The notes under the pieces were generated by a model. The model was not told the origin of the DNA. It worked only from the letters and a program-made list of their open reading frames with translations, and searched no databases. Position numbers and translations under genes: made by a program. Shown here piece by piece: positions 27,462 through 35,899 of a DNA stretch of 64,000 bases (positions within the stretch are counted from its first letter, which is position 1; each line of letters begins with the position of its first letter). This DNA is from Bacillus horti (lineage in GTDB: Bacteria; Bacillota; Bacilli; Caldalkalibacillales; JCM-10596), in the NCBI RefSeq assembly GCF_030813115.1, contig NZ_JAUSTY010000002.1:1-64000 (forward strand). Reading direction: 5' to 3'.

Positions 27462-28100
27462 ATGAACCTTGATACAAAAAAGATATATATCAGGTTACGA
27501 CACCGGATAGAAGTTAAAATGGGTCAGGTTGTCCTCTTACAAGATTGCTGTCAATTTATTGCTTCCCCAAGCCGAATAAAAAAAACAGTTGGAACACTCC
27601 CTATTTACAGAGTTACACCTGATGACAAGCATCTTGTAGTTCTGGATATTATGAAGGTTATTGAAGCATTAAAAAGCTTTTTTACTGATGTGGAAATTGA
27701 ATCCTTTGGAGCCAATCAGGTCATCATAGAAATTGTTAACCAAAAAAACAGACCAAACATGCTTCTTGTACTTTTTGTATGTTTACTTCTCTTTGTTGGA
27801 TCTGGACTTGCCATCATGAATTTCCATGAGGATGTAAGCATGCTCGGTGTGCACCAGAAAATATACAAAATCATTACAGGTGAAGAGAAAGAGCATCCTT
27901 TACTCTTACAAATCCCTTACTCTATAGGAATTGGAATAGGGATGATCCTATTTTTCAACCACCTTTTTAAAAAGCGATTTAACGAGGAGCCTAGTCCGTT
28001 AGAAGTAGAAATGTTTCTGTATCAACAAAACTTAGATCAATATGTAGCTATGTTTGAGAATAAGGAGGCGCAAAAAAAGCTGAATGATGAACCTGATTGA
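27462..28100 (+). CDS. spoVAA: Stage V sporulation protein AA
   Basis: 212-residue protein with a soluble N-terminal domain (about 1-100), then helices at about 103-122 and 150-170. SpoVAA belongs to the SpoVA complex that moves dipicolinic acid across the inner forespore membrane. The start KIYIRLRHRIEVKMG and location after sigF match the family. In B. subtilis the operon is transcribed by sigma-G; I could not fix a matching promoter in the 127 bases after the sigF terminator. It overlaps spoVAB by 17 bases. Confidence 0.93.
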   Translation: MNLDTKKIYIRLRHRIEVKMGQVVLLQDCCQFIASPSRIKKTVGTLPIYRVTPDDKHLVVLDIMKVIEALKSFFTDVEIESFGANQVIIEIVNQKNRPNMLLVLFVCLLLFVGSGLAIMNFHEDVSMLGVHQKIYKIITGEEKEHPLLLQIPYSIGIGIGMILFFNHLFKKRFNEEPSPLEVEMFLYQQNLDQYVAMFENKEAQKKLNDEPD

Positions 28101-28515
28101 AATTGGCCTCCTTTTGTTGGTTGGAGTGTCAGGTGGAATTATTGTTGGTACAGGTTTAGTAGCTCTGTTAACTGTATTAGGTGTTGTTCCACGCCTTACA
28201 CAGCTGACCAAAACTCATAAATACATTCATCTATATCAGTATATGATCGTTCTTGGATCCGTTTTTTGGACTTGGTCTGGCTTGCATGAGATTCACTTTC
28301 ATTTAAGTCGAACATTAACGGCTCTTCACGGAATGCTGGCTGGAATTTTTGTAGGTATGCTGGCGGCTGCATTAACTGAAGTATTAAACGTTCTCCCTAT
28401 TTTGGCAAAAAGGATCAAGGTTGTAGAGAAGATAATCTGGCTACTCATGGCTATGGTGTTCGGAAAGATTTTTGGTTCGTTGTTTCACTGGATCTATTTT
28501 GTTCCATTTTCATAA
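28084..28515 (+). CDS. spoVAB: Stage V sporulation protein AB
   Basis: 143-residue hydrophobic protein with four predicted helices, starting at ATG ATG inside the end of spoVAA. It is a membrane component of the SpoVA dipicolinate system. In B. subtilis the next genes are spoVAC, spoVAD and spoVAEb; here only 58 bases follow before spoVAEa. Upstream AAGGAGG lies rather far from the start, so translation may be coupled to spoVAA. Confidence 0.9.
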   Translation: MMNLIEIGLLLLVGVSGGIIVGTGLVALLTVLGVVPRLTQLTKTHKYIHLYQYMIVLGSVFWTWSGLHEIHFHLSRTLTALHGMLAGIFVGMLAAALTEVLNVLPILAKRIKVVEKIIWLLMAMVFGKIFGSLFHWIYFVPFS

Positions 28516-28573
28516 GGGCATATAAAAAGTGCGAGACTAAGAAAAATCGCAATGAAGGTGGAGGTTTGAGCTT

Positions 28574-29170
28574 ATGAGCGTTAAACAGACTAGAAAAATA
28601 ATAATGATTACTGACGGAGACAGAGTAGCTTGTAAAGCTGTTCAGCAAGTAGCTCACGATGTAGGTGGTCGTTGTATTTCTGCCTCGGCAGGAAATCCTA
28701 CTCCTCTTAATGGAGAGCAGTTGGTGAAGCAGATTCTTCAAGCGGTCAATGATCCTGTCCTTGTCATGTTTGATGATAACGGGCAGGGAGGATACGGAAT
28801 GGGAGAACAGGCCATACGATACGTAGCTCAGCATCCTCAGATAGAAGTGCTGGGAGCGATAGCAGTAGCCTCTAACACAGAAGCTGTTAGTGGGACTCAT
28901 TTTGATTTAGCAATTGATGCAACTGGTCATTTGGTTCAGTCTGCGGTAGACAAGGATGGTCATGTAGAAGGTGTAGAAGGTATGTCCCCCGCGTTAAATC
29001 AACGAATATATGGGGACACCGTGGATGTTTTGGATCAATTAGATATCCCATTGATTATTGGGGTAGGAGATATCGGCAAAATGGAGGGTCATGATCATAT
29101 AAGATATGGCTGTCCAGTAACAAAAAAAGCAGTGGAGCTTATCCTGCAACGGAGTGGTTTTAATGGCTAA
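28574..29170 (+). CDS. spoVAEA: Stage V sporulation protein AE, soluble type (SpoVAEa)
   Basis: 198-residue soluble protein with the family start IIMITDGDRVACKAVQQVA and the conserved MFDDNGQGGYGMGEQAI, IDATGHLVQSAVDKDGHVEG and IIGVGDIGKMEGHD segments. This is the cytosolic SpoVAEa type, not the membrane SpoVAEb that belongs to the core channel. It follows spoVAB directly, so the three-gene block normally lying between them is missing from this locus. It overlaps spoVAF by 8 bases. Confidence 0.92.
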   Translation: MSVKQTRKIIMITDGDRVACKAVQQVAHDVGGRCISASAGNPTPLNGEQLVKQILQAVNDPVLVMFDDNGQGGYGMGEQAIRYVAQHPQIEVLGAIAVASNTEAVSGTHFDLAIDATGHLVQSAVDKDGHVEGVEGMSPALNQRIYGDTVDVLDQLDIPLIIGVGDIGKMEGHDHIRYGCPVTKKAVELILQRSGFNG

Positions 29171-30647
29171 AGAAACAAAGGTAAAGCAACCTATTTATAA
29201 GAAGCTGGATGATATATATAGCTATCTTGAAGATCGGCTTGATTTAAAAATCAATTATGATGTAGGCTGTCGCTCCTTTAAGGTAGGAAACCGAAATATT
29301 CAGCTTTATTATGTAAATGGTTTAACGGATACTGACTTTGTCATTCAACTAATGAGAAGAATTTCTAACGAGGACGATAGAACCCTTAGCTATCAAGGTG
29401 TATACGACGAACTTGTCGAACAGTTGCTTACTCATGTTCAGGTAGAGCCCATTGAGGATATGGATGAAGCTGTGGATAATTTGCTATCTGGTCTCTTAGT
29501 CATTTTTGGAGAAGCGTGGGAAAAAGCACTTGTTATTGATGTGCGCTTCTATCCCGGCCGTACACCTGAGGAACCTGATACAGAACGTGTTGTCCGAGGA
29601 GCAAGGGATGGCTACACAGAAAATATTGTGTTAAATACCGCCTTAACACGTAGAAGGATTCGAGATGAACGACTCCGTATGGAAATGACTCAGGTAGGAG
29701 AAAGATCCAAAACAGATATTTGCATTTGCTATATTAAAGACATTGCAAATGCTTATTTAGTAGCAGAAATTAAATCATTGATCAGTAAGATAGATATTGA
29801 TGGAATTCCTATGGGAGAGAAAGCAATAGAGGAATTCGTCATCAAGCAAGGGTACAATCCATTTCCTAAAGTCAGATTTACGGAGCGGCCTGATGTAGCA
29901 GCGGCTCAGCTTTTTGAAGGGCATGTTTTAATCATGGTGGATACCTCCCCATCCGTCATCATAATGCCTACCACTTTTTTTCATCACCTACAGCATGCTG
30001 AAGAGTTTAGACAGGCTCCAGCTCTAGGGGTGTATGTGCGCTGGATTCGCTTTTTCGGGATTTTTGTTTCCATTTTTCTTTTACCCCTCTGGATGTTATT
30101 TGTGACGAATCCAGATTTACTCCCTGATCAGCTTTCCTTTATCGGGGTAGGCGAGAAGGATTATGTAATCCCTATTTTCTTTCAATTTCTCATTGCTGAA
30201 TTAGGAATTGATTTAATGAGGATGGCCGCTATTCACACCCCTTCTCCTTTAGCTACAGCTATGGGTCTAGTTGCAGCCATTTTGATTGGAGAAATAGCTA
30301 TAGATGTTGGTCTTTTTGTCAGCGAAGTCATCCTATACCTCTCTGTTGCAGCCATTGGGATGTTTGCTACTCCTTCCTATGAGCTTAGTTTAGCGAATAA
30401 GATGGTTAGGATTTTCCTGTTATGTATGGTGTATATCTTCAAATTACCAGGCTTTGTACTCGGAGTAACGGCTGTCATTCTTTATTTAACCTTAATGAAA
30501 TCCTTAAAAACCCCATATATGTGGCCATTAATTCCGTTTAATTTAAAGGCACTCCTTACCATTGTATTGCGTTTTACTTCGTCTATGAATAAAACAAGAC
30601 CAAGCATTGTTCATACACCTAACAAGCGTAAGCAGCCCAAGCCATGA
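29163..30647 (+). CDS. spoVAF: Stage V sporulation protein AF (GerA-like)
   Basis: 494-residue protein homologous to the A subunit of GerA-type germinant receptors: a large soluble N-terminal part (about 1-290) with FYPGRTPEEPDTERVVRGARDG, GERSKTDICICYIKDIA and MVDTSPSVIIMPTTFF, then about five helices and a positively charged tail. SpoVAF is an auxiliary SpoVA protein implicated in germination signalling. ATG 29163 is preferred to the GTG at 29154. Overlap with spoVAEa implies coupling. Confidence 0.94.
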   Translation: MAKETKVKQPIYKKLDDIYSYLEDRLDLKINYDVGCRSFKVGNRNIQLYYVNGLTDTDFVIQLMRRISNEDDRTLSYQGVYDELVEQLLTHVQVEPIEDMDEAVDNLLSGLLVIFGEAWEKALVIDVRFYPGRTPEEPDTERVVRGARDGYTENIVLNTALTRRRIRDERLRMEMTQVGERSKTDICICYIKDIANAYLVAEIKSLISKIDIDGIPMGEKAIEEFVIKQGYNPFPKVRFTERPDVAAAQLFEGHVLIMVDTSPSVIIMPTTFFHHLQHAEEFRQAPALGVYVRWIRFFGIFVSIFLLPLWMLFVTNPDLLPDQLSFIGVGEKDYVIPIFFQFLIAELGIDLMRMAAIHTPSPLATAMGLVAAILIGEIAIDVGLFVSEVILYLSVAAIGMFATPSYELSLANKMVRIFLLCMVYIFKLPGFVLGVTAVILYLTLMKSLKTPYMWPLIPFNLKALLTIVLRFTSSMNKTRPSIVHTPNKRKQPKP

Positions 30648-30779
30648 CGATTCAAGAATGAGTCTTGTCAGAGCTGAAAATGATATGGTATATTTACTTA
30701 ATATATTTTGATTCCAGCCTGTTATAGAGGCTACTATAATGAATGGAATAGGGTAGCTTGTGGAGAGGGGAAGTTAGTA

Positions 30780-32102
30780 TTGAGCAGTCGGTTAAAGCAT
30801 GCAATTAATAATAATGGTCACCTAGAGATAGGTGGTATGGATACAGTTGAGCTTGCTCAGAAGTACGGGACACCGCTAATGGTGTATGATGAGCAAGCCA
30901 TCAGAGAGCGTTGTAGAACGTTTGTGGACGCATTCAAAGAAAAGAAGGTCAAAGCACAGGTTGCTTATGCTAGCAAAGCGTTTAATTGTGTAGCAATTTG
31001 CCAGTTGATGGAACAGGAGGGGTTATCCCTTGATGTGGTATCTGGTGGTGAATTGTATACGGCATTGCAAGCTCAGTTCCCATCTGAAAAAATACATTTT
31101 CATGGGAATAATAAAACGAAGGATGAGCTACTGTTAGGGCTCGATGCTAAAATCGGTTGCTTTGTTGTGGATAACTTTTATGAGCTAGAGCTATTGCATA
31201 AGCTAGCAAGTGAACGCAATCAGCAGGTGAACATTCTACTTAGAATTTCTCCAGGGGTAGAAGCTCACACCCATGAGTATATTTCAACGGGTCAAGAGGA
31301 CTCTAAGTTTGGCTTTGATTTAGCTAGTGGTCAGGTAAAGCAGGCGTTAGCCAAGGCGACACAGCTTCCTTTCTACAATGTGCTTGGTCTTCATGCTCAC
31401 ATTGGTTCTCAAATATTTGAGACGGAGGGCTTTGCTCTAGCCATTGAGAAGATGGCAAAGTTTCTCGATGAATCAGAATCAGAGCTAAATTGGGAGTTGT
31501 CTGTTCTTAATGTGGGTGGCGGCTTTGGAATCAGATACAATGAAGAAGACAAACCCTTGGCTATTCATCAGTATGTCTATGCGATCTGTGATAAAGTACA
31601 GCAGCTCTGGAGTGAACGAAATAAACCGATGCCTGAGGTATGGATTGAACCAGGAAGAAGCATCGTAGGAGATACAGCTACTACCCTTTATACGGTCGGT
31701 TCGAAAAAGACAGTACCTGGAATTAGAGAGTATTTGTCTATCGACGGGGGAATGAGTGATAATCTTCGAGTAGCCTTATACCAAGCGAAATATGAAGCAG
31801 CATTAGCTAATAAAATGAATGAGGCTAACGATTTTACTTATACAGTAGCTGGAAAGCTTTGTGAAACAGGAGATGTATTGATTCACGATGCTCAATTACC
31901 TGAAGCTGTTGAAGATGACGTATTGGCTGTTTTCTGTACAGGCGCATATGGCTATTCGATGGCTAATAATTACAATCGAATGAAGAGACCTGCAGTTCTT
32001 TTTGTGAAAGATGGTCATGCACAAACAGTGATTAAACGGGAAACGTATGAAGATATAATTAAAAATGATGTGGCTATTTTTAGTAAAGTAATTTCTGACT
32101 AG
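30780..32102 (+). CDS. lysA: Diaminopimelate decarboxylase
   Basis: 440-residue PLP enzyme making L-lysine from meso-diaminopimelate. PLP lysine is Lys66 (VAYASKAF); other motifs are HGNNKTKDEL, LLRISPGVEAHTHEYISTGQEDSKFG, LGLHAHIGSQIF, LNVGGGFGI, EPGRSIVG and CETGD. The start is the TTG at 30780, about 9 bases after GGAGAGGGG; the longer frame to 30708 is unsupported. Position after spoVAF matches B. subtilis. A terminator follows before the accessory ehu cluster. Confidence 0.97.
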   Translation: MSSRLKHAINNNGHLEIGGMDTVELAQKYGTPLMVYDEQAIRERCRTFVDAFKEKKVKAQVAYASKAFNCVAICQLMEQEGLSLDVVSGGELYTALQAQFPSEKIHFHGNNKTKDELLLGLDAKIGCFVVDNFYELELLHKLASERNQQVNILLRISPGVEAHTHEYISTGQEDSKFGFDLASGQVKQALAKATQLPFYNVLGLHAHIGSQIFETEGFALAIEKMAKFLDESESELNWELSVLNVGGGFGIRYNEEDKPLAIHQYVYAICDKVQQLWSERNKPMPEVWIEPGRSIVGDTATTLYTVGSKKTVPGIREYLSIDGGMSDNLRVALYQAKYEAALANKMNEANDFTYTVAGKLCETGDVLIHDAQLPEAVEDDVLAVFCTGAYGYSMANNYNRMKRPAVLFVKDGHAQTVIKRETYEDIIKNDVAIFSKVISD

Positions 32103-32153
32103 AGCTGTATGTATTATGGTATCAAAATTTGGTCATTGAATAAAATATTAGAT

Positions 32154-32211
32154 AACTCTCATTAAATGGGTGAACATTAGTTATGTTTATTTCCTTTGAT
32201 GAGAGTTTTTT
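32154..32211 (+). terminator. Terminator after lysA
   Basis: AACTCTCAT (32154-32162) pairs with ATGAGAGTT (32199-32207), followed by TTT. The 36-base loop is long, so strength is uncertain. Confidence 0.6.
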
Positions 32212-32507
32212 ATTGAAAAAATCTGCATGGATTAAAATATTTGCTGCTTAAATGGGTAAATTTACTATATTAATTTTATATGTTGTAGGATAAGGAAGTT
32301 ATATGGTGGATATTTAGGTATTTCTCTGATCAGCTTCCCTCAGTTCATGATAGCATAATGAATGGCAATTTATTGGGAGCTATAGCATTTGAATAGCGTT
32401 TTCATGCTTGATACGATTATATATAGCTTTGAGCTTATTAAAAAAATCTGTCACAAAAAGTTCAAACGTTGTTTTAAAGATTGACAAAGGGGGTATAAGT
32501 TATTCGG

Positions 32508-32524
32508 TGCAGGAGTTTCCTGCA
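32508..32524. promoter_or_regulatory. 17-bp palindrome upstream of ehuB
   Basis: TGCAGGA-GTT-TCCTGCA is a perfect 7-base dyad with a 3-base centre, 38 bases before the ehuB start. It suits a dimeric repressor operator, or a small leader hairpin. No regulator gene is adjacent. Confidence 0.5.
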
Positions 32525-32562
32525 AATAGAGAAAATTATACGGTTTTAAAGAGGAGGACGAT

Positions 32563-33492
32563 ATGAAAAAGAATGTATTGATTTTGCTATTATTAGGTTT
32601 AGTTATGCTTGCAGCTGCTTGTGGAGGTGCTGATTCATCATCGGGAGCGATTGATGGTGACGAGATCCCTGTTTTTGAAGAAGGTAACGGTGAGGATGCT
32701 GACGGGCAAACTACTCTTGAAAAAGCACAAGAAGATGGATTTATTAAAGTTGGTTTTGCTAATGAGAGACCCTATGCTTACGCAACCTCTAGCGGAGAAT
32801 TAACGGGCTTAAATGTAGAAATCGCTAAGGCTGTATTTGCAAAGTTAGGTATAGAGGAAGTAGACGGAACATTGGCTCAATTTGGGGCTTTAATTCCAGG
32901 TTTACAGGCAGGAAGATACGATGTGATTACAGCGGGAATGTATATCACACCTGAGCGATGTGCAGAGGTTGCTTTTGCTGAACCAGAATATAGTATTGGT
33001 GAGGGCTTAGCCGTTGCTCAAGGGAATCCTTTGAATTTAAATAGCTATGAGGATATTATTGAAAACTCTGATGCTACCGTAGCGATTATGACAGGTGCTA
33101 TTGAGGAAACATATTTAAACAATATGGGAATTGGCTCTGGTCAAATTCAAAATGTCAATGATAACCCTTCTGCTATTGAAGCATTAAAGGCTGGACGTGT
33201 TGATGCCATTACAATGACAGGCCCATCTTTAAGAGATGCACTAGACATTCATGGAGATGAGAGCATTGAAATTGTAGAAGATTTTATTCAGCCAGAGATT
33301 GATGGCGAAAGTGTTAGAGGCTTCGGCTCTGCTGCATTCCGTCAAGCAGACCAAGATTTCGTTGAGGCATACAATGAAGGATTAGCTGAATTGATGGAGT
33401 CTGGTGAATTGCTAGAGATCTATGAGGAGTTTGGCTTTACTGATGAAGAGCTCCCAGGAGATATGACGGCACAACAAGCTTGTGGGCAGTAA
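32563..33492 (+). CDS. ehuB: ABC substrate-binding lipoprotein, ectoine/hydroxyectoine type (EhuB-like)
   Basis: 309-residue polar-amino-acid family binding protein. The lipobox is LAAAC (Cys20). The fold carries VGFANERPYAYA near the ligand pocket, GALIPGLQAGRYDVITAGMYITPERC and EALKAGRVDAITMTGPSLRDAL, resembling EhuB proteins that bind ectoine and hydroxyectoine. It would deliver the compatible solute to EhuC/EhuD. First gene of a four-gene operon; GAGGAGG precedes ATG. An amino-acid ligand such as glutamine or arginine cannot be excluded, although the gene order B-C-D-A supports Ehu. Confidence 0.8.
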   Translation: MKKNVLILLLLGLVMLAAACGGADSSSGAIDGDEIPVFEEGNGEDADGQTTLEKAQEDGFIKVGFANERPYAYATSSGELTGLNVEIAKAVFAKLGIEEVDGTLAQFGALIPGLQAGRYDVITAGMYITPERCAEVAFAEPEYSIGEGLAVAQGNPLNLNSYEDIIENSDATVAIMTGAIEETYLNNMGIGSGQIQNVNDNPSAIEALKAGRVDAITMTGPSLRDALDIHGDESIEIVEDFIQPEIDGESVRGFGSAAFRQADQDFVEAYNEGLAELMESGELLEIYEEFGFTDEELPGDMTAQQACGQ

Positions 33493-33520
33493 TTAGAGTG
33501 TTGCCCATCATTCTTTATTT

Positions 33521-33544
33521 AAGGGCATCCATAGGGATGCCCTT
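33521..33544 (+). other. Intercistronic hairpin between ehuB and ehuC
   Basis: AAGGGCATCC (33521-33530) and GGATGCCCTT (33535-33544) form a perfect 10-base stem with a tetraloop and no T-run. Such hairpins after binding-protein genes stabilise the upstream mRNA so that more binding protein than permease is made. Confidence 0.7.
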
Positions 33545-33564
33545 ACAATTTAATAAAGTAGGAT

Positions 33565-34224
33565 GTGATCCCCATTTTTTCAGCTGATGTAATGCAACTA
33601 ATAGGAAGTGGAATTCTTACAACGATACAGCTTCTTGTTTATTCCTCGATTTTGGCCTTTATTATCGCTTTTATTGCTGGCTTTGGACGATTATCCAAAT
33701 ATGCTTTAGTGCGGGGAATAACAGTCATATATGTTGAATTTTTTAGAGGAACATCTCTTCTTGTCCAGTTATTTTGGTTCTTCTTTGTTCTCCCCTTTTT
33801 TGGTATTGAGCTATCTCCCTTACTTGTAGGAGTGCTGGCTTTATCTATGAATTATGGTGCTTATGCCTCTGAAATTGTACGGAGTTCGATACTAGCAATT
33901 CCTAAGGGACAAACGGAGGCTGGAATCGCTATTAATATGACACCTAGACAAAGAATGTGGAGAATTATTATTCCTCAGGCGATTAAGCTAATGTTACCTG
34001 GGTTTGGGAACATTACGATTGAACTATTAAAAGGAACATCACTTGTTGTTCTTATTGGTATAAGTGATGTTACGTATGTATTTAGAGAAATTTTAATCCC
34101 AAGTGGTACAGGAACTCAGCTTCAGCTTTATTCCGTGCTATTGGTCATTTACTTTATTATTGCACTGCCATTAATTATTACTGCCCGGTGGTTAGAACGT
34201 CGTGCATCCATGGGGAGGTCGTAA
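33565..34224 (+). CDS. ehuC: ABC permease, EhuC-like
   Basis: 219-residue inner-membrane permease of the His/Glu/Gln family with five or so helices. The family signature VEFFRGTSLLVQLFWFFFVLP and the EAA loop (AIPKGQTEAGIAINMTPRQRMWRIIIPQAIKLMLPGF), which docks on the ATPase, are clear. It starts with GTG after a weak AGGA. It forms a heterodimer with the EhuD-like permease encoded four bases downstream. Family assignment is strong; ligand follows from the binding protein. Confidence 0.82.
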   Translation: MIPIFSADVMQLIGSGILTTIQLLVYSSILAFIIAFIAGFGRLSKYALVRGITVIYVEFFRGTSLLVQLFWFFFVLPFFGIELSPLLVGVLALSMNYGAYASEIVRSSILAIPKGQTEAGIAINMTPRQRMWRIIIPQAIKLMLPGFGNITIELLKGTSLVVLIGISDVTYVFREILIPSGTGTQLQLYSVLLVIYFIIALPLIITARWLERRASMGRS

Positions 34225-34227
34225 AAA

Positions 34228-34941
34228 ATGAATACTACAATTTGGAGCTGGGAATACGCTTTTTCCATTTTTCCTTTCCTCTTTAAGGCGATGTGGGTTA
34301 CGCTATCGGCTACAGTGCTTGGCTTTATCTTCGCTGCTGTGTTAGGACTGATCTTAGCGCTTGGAAGACGCTCAAGGTTTAAAATCATTTCTTGGCCGAT
34401 CATTGGCTTTATTGAGTTTGTAAGGAGTACACCTTTACTGGTGCAGTTATTCTTCCTCTATATTGCTTTACCGCAAATTCCTTATATCGGTATTGCTTTG
34501 CCTGCTTTTACAGCAGGTGTTCTAGGATTAGGTATTCATTACAGTACGTATCTTTCCGAAATATACCGGTCAGGTATTGAATCTATCGAAAAGGGACAAT
34601 GGGAAGCAAGTACAGCCGTTAATTTCTCAAAGGTACAGACCTGGACAAAAGTTATTCTACCTCAGGCGGTTCCTCCTATTATTCCGATGCTTGGAAATTA
34701 TCTTATCGTCATGTTTAAGGAGACACCGTTGTTAATGTCTATAACAGTTGTAGAGATGCTACAGGTTGCCCTTACGATTGGTTCAGCATCATGGAGATAT
34801 ATTGAGCCGATTACTTTAGTAGGACTACTATTCCTATTATTAAGCTATCCATCTGCTTTATTTGTTAGGTGGTTAGAGAATCGAGTCAATAGACGCTTTG
34901 ACAATAAGAAAAAAGTCCCTAAGAAGGAAGTGATTCAATGA
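34228..34941 (+). CDS. ehuD: ABC permease, EhuD-like
   Basis: 237-residue permease of the same family. It shows IEFVRSTPLLVQLFFLYIALP and the EAA loop ESIEKGQWEASTAVNFS with ILPQAVPPIIPMLGN. A basic C-terminal tail follows the last helix. GGAGG just upstream of the ATG lies within the end of ehuC. It ends in a four-base overlap with the ATPase gene, consistent with one transcript. Confidence 0.82.
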   Translation: MNTTIWSWEYAFSIFPFLFKAMWVTLSATVLGFIFAAVLGLILALGRRSRFKIISWPIIGFIEFVRSTPLLVQLFFLYIALPQIPYIGIALPAFTAGVLGLGIHYSTYLSEIYRSGIESIEKGQWEASTAVNFSKVQTWTKVILPQAVPPIIPMLGNYLIVMFKETPLLMSITVVEMLQVALTIGSASWRYIEPITLVGLLFLLLSYPSALFVRWLENRVNRRFDNKKKVPKKEVIQ

Positions 34942-35765
34942 GCATACAAGCAGAAAAGATCGAAGTGCCTGCTTCTATGGCAGAGAGCACGGAGTCTATT
35001 GTTAGATACAAAAAGATCTGCAAGTCCTTTGATGAGGTAGAGGTATTAAAAGAGCTTGACCTAGATATTGCTCCTGGAGAAAAGGTTGCTGTAATTGGAC
35101 CAAGTGGATCAGGTAAAACGACACTAGCTAGGTTGCTAATGACTTTAGAGGAGCCTACTTCAGGTGTAATTGAGGTAGATGGTCAGCCTTTATGGCATAA
35201 AGAGGTTAATGGTGAACTTGTTCCAGCTGATCAGAAGCATATGCGTAAGGTGCGTTCTAATATAGGGATGGTTTTTCAGCAATTTAATCTATTTCCGCAT
35301 ATGACCATAATAAGAAATGTAACTGAGGCATTAATTCACGTACAAAAAGTGCCTAAGCAGAAGGCTATTTCAGAAGCAAAACAAATGCTTGATAAGGTTG
35401 GTCTGAGCGACAAACTAGATAATTATCCTGAGCAGCTTTCAGGTGGACAGCAGCAGCGAGTAGCTATTGCCCGAGCGTTAGTATTGAAGCCGAAAATCAT
35501 GCTATTTGATGAGGTGACATCTGCTTTAGACCCTATGCTAGTTGGTGAGGTTTTAGGTGTTATCAAGGATATTGCTAAAACTGGAGATATGGCGATGCTC
35601 CTCATTACTCATGAGATGGATTTTGCCAGAGATGTTGCGGATAGGATCGTCTTTTTCGATGAAGGATCTATTGTAGAGCATGGACCACCCAAAGAGATAT
35701 TTGAGAATCCAAAGACGGAGAAGCTACAAAACTTCTTAAGTAGATTTTTAAATGGAAATCATTAA
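34938..35765 (+). CDS. ehuA: ABC ATPase, EhuA-like
   Basis: 275-residue ATP-binding subunit. Walker A is GPSGSGKTT, the Q-loop VFQQFNLFPHMT, the signature LSGGQQQRVAIARAL, Walker B IMLFDEVTSALDP and the switch His in LLITHEMDF. A roughly 20-residue N-terminal extension precedes the usual domain start. It powers uptake through the two permeases. A perfect terminator 43 bases after the stop ends the operon. Confidence 0.88.
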   Translation: MSIQAEKIEVPASMAESTESIVRYKKICKSFDEVEVLKELDLDIAPGEKVAVIGPSGSGKTTLARLLMTLEEPTSGVIEVDGQPLWHKEVNGELVPADQKHMRKVRSNIGMVFQQFNLFPHMTIIRNVTEALIHVQKVPKQKAISEAKQMLDKVGLSDKLDNYPEQLSGGQQQRVAIARALVLKPKIMLFDEVTSALDPMLVGEVLGVIKDIAKTGDMAMLLITHEMDFARDVADRIVFFDEGSIVEHGPPKEIFENPKTEKLQNFLSRFLNGNH

Positions 35766-35808
35766 TTTGTGTTCATGTTTCCATTCTTTTTGAATAAATG
35801 TTAGTTTA

Positions 35809-35847
35809 AACAAAAAAATCCTCTATTTAATAGAGGATTTTTTTGTT
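35809..35847 (+). terminator. Terminator of the ehu operon
   Basis: A 17-base perfect stem (35809-35825 with 35831-35847) encloses a five-base loop; the A- and T-runs at both ends make it potentially bidirectional. Confidence 0.93.
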
Positions 35848-35899
35848 GGGGCTAGAAAGTAGCATATAACAGAGAAAATTTTGCGAGGAGGCAGGATTA

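Larger units (their letters stand above)
32103..32562. other. 460-base gap: lysA terminator and ehu leader
   Basis: The first part carries the lysA terminator. From 32213 to about 32480 the sequence is AT-rich with no ORF or clear structure I can support. A consensus TTGACA lies at 32481-32486, but no good -10 follows at the right distance. A palindrome at 32508-32524 and a GAGGAGG ribosome binding site precede ehuB. Confidence 0.5.

Noticed and set aside
28515-28574. A degraded or frameshifted spoVAC-spoVAD-spoVAEb remnant between spoVAB and spoVAEa
   Set aside because: Only 58 bases separate the genes and they contain no recognisable coding remnant, so the block is absent rather than decayed.
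32481-32506. Consensus TTGACA upstream of ehuB as a sigma-A promoter
   Set aside because: No acceptable -10 lies 16-18 bases downstream (TCGGTG at 17); TATAAG is only 7 bases away.
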